Positions 9,973 to 20,612 of a stretch of 39,279 nucleotides of DNA are shown here, piece after piece. Location: positions 1 through 39,279 of the forward strand of contig JARKIF010000261.1 of assembly GCA_029378245.1 (NCBI GenBank), in the 5' to 3' direction. Each line of letters opens with the position of its first letter. Position 1 is the first letter of the stretch. The position numbers were made by a program, and so were the translations under genes. A model generated the notes under the pieces. It had not been told where the DNA came from. It saw nothing but the letters and a program-made list of their open reading frames with translations, and did no database searches. This stretch comes from Roridomyces roridus. Its lineage: Eukaryota; Basidiomycota; Agaricomycetes; Agaricales; Mycenaceae.

Positions 9973-12543
9973 TCACGACTGCACAGACCCAAACCCTTGT
10001 GGACAATTCTGTTTCGCAATCGCCGCGGAGCCACTCCTCAGATAGCAAATCTTTGCCGTCGCACACTCGCCCGTGCAAGGCTTGGTCATGACAGAGGTCT
10101 TGCCTTGCAGCGTGTTGAAGGTCTGCATGGGGAAGAGAATGAGGTCCACTTTCCATACGAGAAAAAGCTGGTACTGACCGAAACAATGGACGAATCAGCC
10201 TCCATCGCCTCCGTGAGCAAATGCCAAAAGGTGGCATTCAACGGATCGCTGGCTCCCCACCCGCCCGCGATATGTGGCCCATAGGTCTCACGCGTGCTGT
10301 ACTCGTACGTGTATGTAGGCCCAAAAGCGACCTGCGAGTCGAGCTCAGGGAATGCGTTTACGTCTGCACGCCAGGTATGCGCGTCCACGATCTCAAACGT
10401 CTGTATATTGATCAGCTGGGTCTGCGTATTGAATGCACGGAAAGCGTACCCCCGAGTCAACCTCGTACAGACGGAACCCAGAGTTGAGATTCGTTATGGG
10501 AGTAATCGAGGGACCGATCCAACCAGTCGTCAACGCATTTTGGGCACTCATATCCGTTGCGTTGTTCGCGTAGTAGATCTAGTTTAGTGGTCAATTTCAG
10601 AAAAGGACAAGACCGCAAATGAGAGCTCACCATGGCCTGATCCTCGTGCGTGTGCCCAAAGAAAATATCTATCCAGTCCACTTAGTTTTACCACCAGGAT
10701 GAATGAGGGCAAACGCACTGGCAATGACATGGGGCGAATACCGATCAACACTACAAAAGATTAGACGCGGATTCACCCAAGGAACGAGACATACATTTGG
10801 TAAAACAGATCCGTAGGGTTGACCAAGGCTTTGCCAGAAAGTCAGCCGACTGACTATGCAAGGAAAGCGAAGATTGCGTACGATTACTGCCGTCCCAGCC
10901 CGTAAGGACGTGGCCGATGATCCACACTACCATACCAGTAAGGCCGCGGGCAGTAAAAAAGAAATGGATGGACCACGCACCCCGATCTCCTGCATCCTCG
11001 GCGTCCTGCAGCTCGTCCGTCAGGAAGCGCAGCATGCCCGAGTTATCCGGCTGGTCCAGGTCGATGTAGTTGAAATAATTCGCTTTGTACCCTGTGAGCA
11101 ACAATCGTCAGCGAGTTGGCCGTAAAAAATGATAACGAAACTGACACATATCCGTGTTGAGCGAAATAATTCTCAGCCCGTCCTGTCTCTTTACCATGAA
11201 CGCCGCATAATGCTGCCGGGCGATCTCGACAGCGGATTCGGGCAGCCATTGCTCATGCTGCCACAGCGCAGCAACGTGATCGTAGTTCCAACTAAATTGC
11301 TCCGCGAGCGCCCCTCCTAGCGCGTGGTGCGCGTCCTGCGCTTGATTATACGAGTCGTGATTTCCGAGGACAGCGTAAACGGGTCCTGATGCCATAGGAT
11401 TCAGCATACGAACTGTACAGGAGAAGAAATGGTGCAGACCTGAGCCAAGGTCTTGCCGGAATAGTGTGTAGAGGAGACTTTCGGTGTATTCTACATAGGC
11501 ACGAGAGAGTTGGTTGTCGGGGTCGTGTGATACCAGATCGCCAGTGTAAATGGTAAAGTCGAAACCAGTGTCTTGTGTGCCCGTCAGCGGTGGAATGGCT
11601 TCGAGCGCGGACAGGCCGAGAGCCATCGGTGTGTCGCATCGGAACGCGCCAAATCGGGGCGCATGCTCCATGGTCGTGTTGGGCGACCCGGTATTGAACT
11701 GATTCTTTCTGCAGCATGGAGTCGATGTGCAATTTGCCTCGGTACCAGTCGCGTAACGAGGGTCAATGTGAAAGTCCGACATGTGCAGCACCTTGAGACG
11801 CTCTCCGGTAGGCTTCTTGGGCGCAGGGAGCGGGTTTGGTTTGGGCTTGCTAAACCACGATGTGAGGTTGAGCGGCGTAGCGGGAGGCAGAGGACAGAGG
11901 CCGTTGATAAAGTTGTTGCATAACAACTGGACACGGTCAGCAGCTGAAGGCAATATGAAGTTGTACGCACCTGGCTATCGTATCCGCCGACATTCGCGTT
12001 GGCCACAACCTGGGTGATCACGGAACCCAATCCCAAGATGCTGAACATGGTGCCACAATTCGAATTGAAGTTGAAATGGAAGCACAACTCCACAGCGAGT
12101 GCAGGTCCGCTCCCGGGCGATGCCAGCGCGAGAAACTTGGCCACCTCGAGACCTGCTTGACATTGCGCACAAGTATTCCCCTCAAAAATCGGATTCTCCG
12201 AAATGGCGATAATCTGAGCAATGGCCTGCTTCAGAAGCAGGTCATCGGAGGCTTTGGGTGGCAAGGGGTGTGGGTCCACTGTATTGTTCTTCGGGAGCGT
12301 GTCGGGCGACGTCAACGCGAGCTTGTAAGTCACCCCCGTCTCGACGGGGTCAACGACGATGGGCTGAACCTGGGAAGCGGTTTGCGTCGGGTTGTTATAG
12401 AATTTTTGACCCTTGGTGAATGCCGCAGTTGGGAACGCGCCAGGAACGGTGAACTCGGATAGGAGAGCTGTTGCTGTTGTTCCAGGAGGTTTCGCCCCCA
12501 GTGCCGCCAAAGGGAGAGCACACAGAGGGAGAGCGTACCACAT
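9973..12543 (-). CDS. Acid sphingomyelinase-like phosphodiesterase
   Basis: Secreted calcineurin-like metallophosphodiesterase related to acid sphingomyelinase, which cleaves sphingomyelin-type lipids to ceramide; the fungal substrate is unproven. The ATG at 12543 gives a signal peptide (MWYALPLCALPLAALGA). A saposin-like segment follows with paired cysteines (CAQCQAGLEVAKFLA, then LLCNNFINGLCPLP). The metal-binding motifs then appear in order: MSDFHIDPRY, YTGDLVSHD, LGNHDSYN, IIGHVLTGWDGS and FGHTHEDQ. The C-terminal portion (YYANNATDM, GWIGPSITPITN, FRLYEVDSG) and the final cysteine-rich end near 9973-10120 fit the family. About eight short introns (for example 11927-11970, 11092-11145, 10927-10980) restore a clean frame of roughly 700 residues. 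Several N-glycosylation sequons agree with secretion. Confidence 0.9.
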
Positions 12544-12713
12544 CGAGGTCAAGCGCCGACCAGAGGAAGTAGGGCGGCATTAAATAACAGCCGTGACGAA
12601 CGTTGGTTGGAGGATCAACAGCGAGCATGCGCGGATTCAATTGTCCGTGTCCAGTACTGCACCATTCCAGGTCCTCAACATGAATACATCTCTAATAATA
12701 CAAAAATGTCCAT

Positions 12714-14072
12714 TCATCGACGCGTACTTCGCCCCGTCGAGCCGCCAAACGACGATCCAGTATACGTCGGGGCGACAGGCTGCTGGTCATATGGCACGTA
12801 GCCGCCGTTGGGATACCTTGGCTCATAATAAGCGCCGTCTTCAGCCTCCTCCTCCTCCATCTCCGGCTCGATCCGGGGCGGCGGCACACGTCGTGAGCGC
12901 GAAGGACGCGTCGAAGGTGGCACACTCGCCATATCGCTGGTCGTCGTGACCATGACAGGCGTAGTGGTGCTATACATCGCAGGAGTATCGCCACCCGCCG
13001 TGTAGAGGGACCGTGGCAGTGGCGGTACCGGCGGTGGTGAAAGCTCGTTGGACCCCGAAGACGACTCCAACAAGTCGATGGGATCTTGCGGTTGGTTGGT
13101 ATTGTACCACGATTTCACAGAACGCCGCGGCACACTGGAGCGGGGACGTGGGCGGGGAGTGGGCATCGGCATCTCTCCAAAGACTGATTGCCTTATTGAA
13201 GCCCCGTAGTCAGCGCCGTAGTCGGTGTCGCGCGAAATCCGTGACCGCCCTCCAGGATAATAATCCACCGTGACGCGTTCCTCTGCGATCCAGGGCAGTG
13301 CATTTATGGCCTTGAAAAAATTCTGCAGGCGCGACATGTACGAGCCCTCGGAGCGTGGCGGCGAGTCCATTTTGGCGTAGTCCGACGCGAGTTCTGGCTC
13401 GACCAGTTGCGGACTGGTATAGGTCACACCGGGAGGGACGACGACCATTTCGTGGTGTCCCACCATCGTTGTACCTTCATAATGCTCCTGCGTCGTATGT
13501 ATCGTGTCAGAGACTGTGGTGGTGGAAGATTCCTGCCGATTGTGTTCGTAATCAGTGTGTGGCGCATAATGCTGAGGCTTCGGTGGTGCCCCATATTGGT
13601 CGGGAATGGGAGGCGCTGAAATATACCTCGCGTCAGGTGTGGGAGACGCGTATCTGAAGTTCTCAGGATCCGCCCTTGGAACTGGCTCATACTCTCTCTC
13701 CTCCTCGTGAACCAGCACCGGCTCAGGGAACGCCACCTCCTCCTCCTCCCCGAGTCCCTGATTCCGCCCCCAAGCCTTCCTAAAACCGCCAACAAAGGCA
13801 TTAACCAACCTACGCCGTCCCGCAGGCGCCACGGGTTCCTGCGTCTCTCCATGCGCAGCCTCGAGCATCCCTGCAGCAGGGTCGATATTGAACGTCTGGT
13901 GAGCGTCGCGCAGGTTTTCCGGGGCATGGATTGGGCCGGTTCCCTCGAAATTGGGTTGGTCTATGCGATGGCCACCAGAGAACGGCAGAGTGCGATCGTG
14001 CCGCGGTGAGGTGCGCGTGGAGGGAGAACGGTGGTGTGACGAGCGAGGGGCTCTTGGTGAGGATATTTGCAT
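12714..14072 (-). CDS. Pro/Ser-rich hypothetical protein
   Basis: A single-exon frame of 452 codons from the ATG at 14072 (MQISSPRAPRSSHHRS). The sequence is mostly low-complexity and probably disordered: many Pro-Pro, Ser-Arg and Tyr-rich stretches, acidic EEEEA runs, and a possible short ordered patch around SYMSRLQNFFKAINALPWI and VNAFVGGFRKAWGR. No known domain. Length and clean frame support a real gene. The spacing of Arg/Ser clusters and PxxP motifs suggests a scaffold or regulatory protein, but that is only inference. Confidence 0.65.
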   Translation of the reverse strand: MQISSPRAPRSSHHRSPSTRTSPRHDRTLPFSGGHRIDQPNFEGTGPIHAPENLRDAHQTFNIDPAAGMLEAAHGETQEPVAPAGRRRLVNAFVGGFRKAWGRNQGLGEEEEVAFPEPVLVHEEEREYEPVPRADPENFRYASPTPDARYISAPPIPDQYGAPPKPQHYAPHTDYEHNRQESSTTTVSDTIHTTQEHYEGTTMVGHHEMVVVPPGVTYTSPQLVEPELASDYAKMDSPPRSEGSYMSRLQNFFKAINALPWIAEERVTVDYYPGGRSRISRDTDYGADYGASIRQSVFGEMPMPTPRPRPRSSVPRRSVKSWYNTNQPQDPIDLLESSSGSNELSPPPVPPLPRSLYTAGGDTPAMYSTTTPVMVTTTSDMASVPPSTRPSRSRRVPPPRIEPEMEEEEAEDGAYYEPRYPNGGYVPYDQQPVAPTYTGSSFGGSTGRSTRR

Positions 14073-14415
14073 CGTTCCTGGCGTAGATAGTAGGATGTGG
14101 AGAAGGAAGTAGAGAGACACGAGGCATCAAAGGCACAAAAAGTTCCGCGATGATGCAGCCGTTCAACCTCCGTTTGTTCAAATCCATACTAGGGCGCTTT
14201 CACTGATGAGATTCAATCAGGTTTTGTAGGCTACTATGTACTAGGGTAAATTCGACGCCTGAGCTGTCTACTGTATGTAGAATGTAGGTAACAGAGTAGA
14301 GTATAGAGTTCGAGCCGCTAAACTATCTCGATCCCTCGAGCCCAGACATGCTCCTGGACCCTCCCTCTCCGAGTCTTCTTCATCTTCCAAACCCCTCAAC
14401 TCAGTCCACATGTAT

Positions 14416-14814
14416 CTAACTACCAACCCAATCCAACTCCATCGAGGACGACGTCGGCGCCGGCGAGAGGCAGCGAGCCTCGGCGCAACTTGCAGAAGAA
14501 CTGTGGACCGAAAGATATCTGCGCGAGAGTGAGCGAGGAGAACGCGACGGGCAACGACGAGACTCGCCAGTGACGACCGAACCCATGCGGCCCTCTTGCA
14601 GTCTTGACGCCTTCTCGAGGAGTCGGGACCTCCATACCAGCGGCGAGCACTTGGACGCGGCGGGGTTTCTGTCCTGAGCGGGCGAGTCAGCGAGTGGAAA
14701 GAGAGAGGATAGTAGATCGCACGAATAAATGGCGAGGAGAGGCTTCTGCAAGAGCGAGTTAGTCAATGGCGAGGTGAAGGAATGCTGGAAACTCACTGAG
14801 ATGATCCACCACAT
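14416..14814 (-). CDS. Orphan small spliced ORF in repeat copy B
   Basis: Counterpart of the copy A ORF. The ATG at 14814 (MWWIIS), donor at 14796, acceptor ending at 14746 and exon 14745-14416 give 115 residues. The intron here is also open in frame, so an unspliced reading exists. The first ~70 residues after the intron match copy A closely, including QDRNPAASKCSPLVW and RLLEKASRLQEG; the end differs because of upstream indels. No known domain; coding status is uncertain. Confidence 0.25.
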   Translation of the reverse strand: MWWIISVSFQHSFTSPLTNSLLQKPLLAIYSCDLLSSLFPLADSPAQDRNPAASKCSPLVWRSRLLEKASRLQEGRMGSVVTGESRRCPSRSPRSLSRRYLSVHSSSASCAEARCLSPAPTSSSMELDWVGS

Positions 14815-15048
14815 CGCTAGTGCCGGAGGATGGCCCCCGCGCGCCGGTGGTGCCAGGGTGCTTTGGTGGTAGGTTTAGGGTGTTGGGCACACGCTGGGGT
14901 CGGCGGCTGGTGTAGCTTCATCTTCTCCTGGCTGGTGCAGTCGCTGTAGAGGATGTGAGTGAGTGGCGAGATGGGAAGGGCGAGCGACGTACCTCCCCTG
15001 GGGGAGCAACTGGTGGTAACGAAGAAAGAGAGATTGTGTGTAGGCCTG

Positions 15049-15056
15049 CTTTTATA
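15049..15056 (-). promoter_or_regulatory. TATA box of the repeat-borne transcript, copy B
   Basis: TATAAAAG on the minus strand at the position matching copy A. Confidence 0.55.
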
Positions 15057-15865
15057 GACGCGATCGAGTCTCCGTTCCATTTTACTCGGGAACTCGCATC
15101 CGGTTTTTTTTACTCGGGAACTCGATCGAACGTCATATCGGCGGCGGCGGAGGCCCGGAGGAAGGAATCGTCGGGAAACTATGTATTCGAGAGCATGGTG
15201 GTCGTCCTTGGTCGTAGCAGACGAAGACGCAAGACGGAATGATAACCAGTCCTTAATCAGTGGCTGTACCCACGGCGTTTCCCTGTTTGGACTTCCCGAC
15301 GCCTCTCTTCGCGTTCATCGTCGACACCGGAGAACCGCGCTTGCTACGTCCTCTGCATCCTCTGCGCTCGAAGGTCAACATTCTCAAGAATCACTTCAGC
15401 CAGTGAAGAATGGAGAATGTTTGATTAAAATGGGGTCTTCTTCCTACATACCACCGCCATCTCTCTCCCGAACCTCTACACGGCGAGGCCCACCACGTGC
15501 GTCTGCTTCCCGCCGTCCCAATCCCTTCGCAGCCTGACCGCCCTCAAGTCGTCACAGCGCTTTTCCAATGCTCTGCGCCTGTAATATGAGCGAACGCAGC
15601 ACTGATCCCTTTCGTAGCGAGGGGTAGGGGACAGCGCGCGAGACGTGACGGTGGACGGACCATCGTATGCCTCTCCCTCACCTGATGGTATGTCCTTCCG
15701 CGCTCAAAACGTTGGATCCACCTTCAATACAAGCCTATAATCATTCCCCCAGAACCCTGCTTCACGAGCGCATCTCTAACAATGCAGAGGTCGTCTTGGA
15801 CGGGAGACCCCCGCTTTCGTGGCACGAATAGTGTTACAAATTCAGGCTATTCTGGAAGAGTTTTC

Positions 15866-16522
15866 CTACTTGCAGTTAAAAATCTGGCGAGAAGAGGGCC
15901 CCGTTGGGCTTACCATAGCCAGCACTTCCGCCTCAAGCCCCTGCACCTCATATTCCAACGCTTCCCTTTGCTTGGTGAGGAGTTGCAGTCGCCTTGCTTC
16001 CATCTTTTGTGAAGCAGGAGCACCTGCAGCAGGACGGGATGTCCGCGATTGAGCAGTGTCGACCTGATGGAAATGAGTATTATCACAATAATGTCCTATA
16101 TCCACCTTGCTTTGCAGCACGGCCGCTTTCTTATGCAAGGACTTGAGCCCTTGTTCCGCCAGTTCGATAAGTTCGTTGATGGCCGGTTCAATCTCGTCCG
16201 TAAGTTCTGCTTTGTACTTTCTGACGGTCTCATCGCCGACTAGGAGGTAGACGCGTTGGCTCTCCAGGACCTTGTTCATGCGTGGCAGGTCGTGTGTGCC
16301 GTCGTGGAGGAGCATCTGAGCCTCGTATGCCTGTCTGGCTTTGAGATGTGGTCGTGCAGCAGAGAAAGAAGCAACAACCTCCTCGCAGCAGTCTTCCATA
16401 ATATAGACGCACTCCTCGAGACTGGGTGGACATGTGGCTTGGTTGTCTCCCCGATAGAGCTCTGGGCCACCCGCAAATATAGACTCTCTTCCTTTGAAAT
16501 GGGCACGCGAGAGGCGGGACAT
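15866..16522 (-). CDS. SPC19: DASH/Dam1 complex subunit Spc19
   Basis: Predicted subunit of the fungal DASH (Dam1) ring that couples kinetochores to microtubules. The ATG at 16522 opens MSRLSRAHFKGRESIFAGG. Family features are SLEECVYIMEDCCEE, DLPRMNKVLESQRVYLLV and KAELTDEIEPAINELIE, the last two matching the conserved RVxxLV...EIEP block, followed by two coiled-coil helices (EQGLKSLHKKAAVLQSKV and ARRLQLLTKQREALEYEV). Two in-frame insertions, VVASFSAARPHLKARQ (about 45 nt) and a 42-nt block ending THFHQ, look like introns that happen to stay open, because removing them gives the expected helix spacing. It starts only 51 bp after the stop of the upstream four-TM gene. Confidence 0.75.
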   Translation of the reverse strand: MSRLSRAHFKGRESIFAGGPELYRGDNQATCPPSLEECVYIMEDCCEEVVASFSAARPHLKARQAYEAQMLLHDGTHDLPRMNKVLESQRVYLLVGDETVRKYKAELTDEIEPAINELIELAEQGLKSLHKKAAVLQSKVDIGHYCDNTHFHQVDTAQSRTSRPAAGAPASQKMEARRLQLLTKQREALEYEVQGLEAEVLAMVSPTGPSSRQIFNCK

Positions 16523-16573
16523 GAGAGTAAAGACGATCAGTCCGTCGCGTACATAAACACAAATATTAATCAA

Positions 16574-17362
16574 CTACACGTGGTTACGGCCAAATGAGTG
16601 GGCATTGTCGGCGTAGGGGTATGCCTGGCCCTGTGTGAGGGGGTGCGATTCCTCCTTGTACCCAAAAGAGTTGCCCCTCAAAAAGTCTCTATCTGAATCA
16701 ACTTGTGCCAGTTTATGCACATAAGAAGATACGATGTATATCCCGTCTGAGTGTGCATGAGACAAGGCGTAATAGGCCAAAAGAGAGGACATACACGCTT
16801 GCAAGATGAGAGCCACGATGGCAACTACCAGGGTAGTCCACAACGGAATTTTGCCCAATTTGGCGCACAACTCGACACGGTTGTCGTTATTCTGCCCATC
16901 CAAGAGACACAAGTTGTTGAGCTCCTTTTTGTCGACGAAAAAGAAGATCAAGTATGCCGTGACAATTGCAACTTGAATGACGAAGAGGAACCTCATGAAG
17001 GAGGAAAACGCTCTGACTTGAGACTTGCTCTTCCTGATGGCTCCGATGAATCTGACAGCAAGGTCAACGGTTGAAAACTTGTGACGGTACTGCAACAGAC
17101 CCAATCAACGCGTTCAACGAAGTAAGTCCCGTCACTGTAGCCACGACGATCAAGATAATCTTAATCCGGGTAGGTACTACAGCGTTGTGGTCTGAGAATG
17201 GCAAGTTCAGGCGCATCAGATATGCAAAATTAAGCGGCACGCACCTTGGGAGGCGATAACAAGAACGGCGATGACAAGTCCCGAGGCGGCGGCGCTCACC
17301 ACCAACTGGAGAAAAGATGCGACAAGAACTCCAAGGCGCAGCGGTAGGCAGAAAAGAAACAT
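16574..17362 (-). CDS. Four-transmembrane protein, tandem paralogue 1
   Basis: A basidiomycete-type membrane protein with four hydrophobic segments: RLGVLVASFLQLVVSAAASG, IKIILIVVATVTGLTSLNAL, FLFVIQVAIVTAYLIFFFV and LVVAIVALILQACMSSLLAY. The start at 17362 (MFLFCLPLRLGVL) was chosen by match to the paralogue, whose start is CCLPLRLGVL. Introns after IASQ and after NALIG are removed, giving LIGFIGAIRKSKSQVRAFS. The loop between segments 3 and 4 is short and charged with two cysteines. The cytosolic tail ends YPYADNAHSFG, a motif shared with the neighbour. Function unknown. Tandem duplication with the next gene is clear. Confidence 0.75.
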
Positions 17363-17591
17363 GGCAAAAAATGGAAAGGGAACGAGGAATGAGGAAATGA
17401 GACGGCCATCCAGTCGGCACGGCTTTTTATGAAAACACTTGAGACAAGATCACCGACACGGCCGTCACGGGCGGCCTAGGACGGCGGCGTCTTGAATCAC
17501 AAAACACAGGTTCATGACCGAGTTGTCCGAGAGTGAGCGCGCAGAGGGTCGTGTTACAGTATAAAATGTACATGACTGGCTATGCGGGTTG

Positions 17592-18448
17592 TTATACACG
17601 CCCGGAATTTCCAAACGAGTGAGTGTTATCGGCATATGGATAGTGAGGCTGATAAGTCAGGGGATGAGATTCCTCCGATACTGGCATGTAACCTGGACCC
17701 TTGAAGCCAAACGATTCTTCTTTCAAGAAGCTCTCGTCTTGCAGCTTATGAACGTAGGCCGACACGATGTAGACGCCATCTGATGCGTGTGGATTAGGCA
17801 TTATTCTGTGGATGAAACAGAGTTGCTCACATGCTTGGAAAAGCAAAGGAACGATCGTCGACACAAGCATGGACCACAAGGGAAGCCTACGAGTCGAGTC
17901 GCAAGTATCGCTGAGCGTGTCATTGGATTCACAGATCTTGTTGAAATCCTTTTTGTCGACGAAATAGAGGATAAAGAAGGCCACAACGGCGGCAACTTGT
18001 ACCACGAGGAAGAATTGCACAAGCCGCGAAAAGGCTCTCACGTTTGATACACTCTTCCTGATGGCTCCAATGAAGCTAGAAGATGGGTAAGTAACGCCGT
18101 GAATGTCAAAGGGTACCAACAAACCCAGTGAGAGATATTAACGCAATGATGGCGTAAATCGCCGCAAGGACGATCACGATAATTCGCGTCCGAGATGGCA
18201 GTTTCGTGCTGTCGTCCTTGTCTGTATCAAGATGAGAACGACGGAGTTCAGACAAGTGGACAACACACCCCGAGAATCGAGAATAATAACAGCAACAAGT
18301 CCCGCCGAGACGATTCCACTGGCGAGAAATTGGAGGAAAGAGACCACCTTTTTTTTGAGAGAGCGTTAGATAATGCATAGAGAGGAAAGAGACTATGTAC
18401 CAGCACTCCGAGACGCAGTGGAAGGCAGCAGAGATATTTGGCACCCAT
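17592..18448 (-). CDS. Four-transmembrane protein, tandem paralogue 2
   Basis: Paralogue of the gene at 16574-17362. The ATG at 18448 gives MGAKYLCCLPLRLGVL, then an intron with an A-rich acceptor region, then the rest of helix 1 (VVSFLQFLASGIVSAGLVAV). Further hydrophobic segments are RIIVIVLAAIYAIIALISL, FFLVVQVAAVVAFFILYFV and the one around STIVPLLFQACE. GFIGAIRKSVSNVRAFS matches the sister gene. The fourth segment is less hydrophobic than in paralogue 1. The C-terminal tail again ends HYPYADNTHSFG. It shares a 274-bp divergent promoter region with the MAP kinase gene. Confidence 0.75.
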
Positions 18449-18722
18449 GTTTAGTGAAGACAGAGGCTAGTGGGCGACAAAGTTTTTAAATCCATTTGGG
18501 GGCACTGTATTGGAAATTGCGAGGCAGAGCACGGAGCGGAGTAGATGAAACGCCGGGATAGCGGGATAAGGATTGACTGGAGCAGGTTGGGAGCATAGCA
18601 GTTGACAGGGCGCTGCAGGGCGCTGTTCGCTGTGCAAGGTTGTTGTTGGGATCATCTCTGCATCCGTTCCCCATCTGTATATATTCGCTTTCCCTTCCTC
18701 TCTCCCACAACTTGCCCACAAC

Positions 18723-20468
<1,746 letters not shown>

Positions 20469-20612
20469 AGCACTTGTACATCGGCACAATATACCTCGTA
20501 ACATAAAATACTGTATTCAAGTCTCTTAGGTTTGCGCTTAGGATGGAATGTACCAGGAACCGTCTCCATACAAAGGTTACAACAGTCGAATTAGCAAAAT
20601 TAAATTATGTAT

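Larger units (their letters stand above)
14284..15705. repeat. Large direct repeat, copy B (about 1.4 kb)
   Basis: Same orientation as 7050-8510, about 7.23 kb away. Differences include small indels and, in the promoter part, a tandem duplication of TTTTACTCGGGAACTCG (15080-15096 and 15108-15124) that copy A has once. TATA box, splice donor and coding-like exon pair are retained. Boundaries are approximate. Confidence 0.85.

Noticed and set aside
12593..12949. Plus-strand open frames opposite the Pro-rich gene
   Set aside because: They are antisense shadows of the 452-codon minus-strand frame.
7050..15705. The paired repeats as long terminal repeats of a retroelement
   Set aside because: The interior holds intron-containing host genes (phosphodiesterase, Pro-rich protein) with no gag, protease, reverse transcriptase or integrase, and no primer-binding site was seen.
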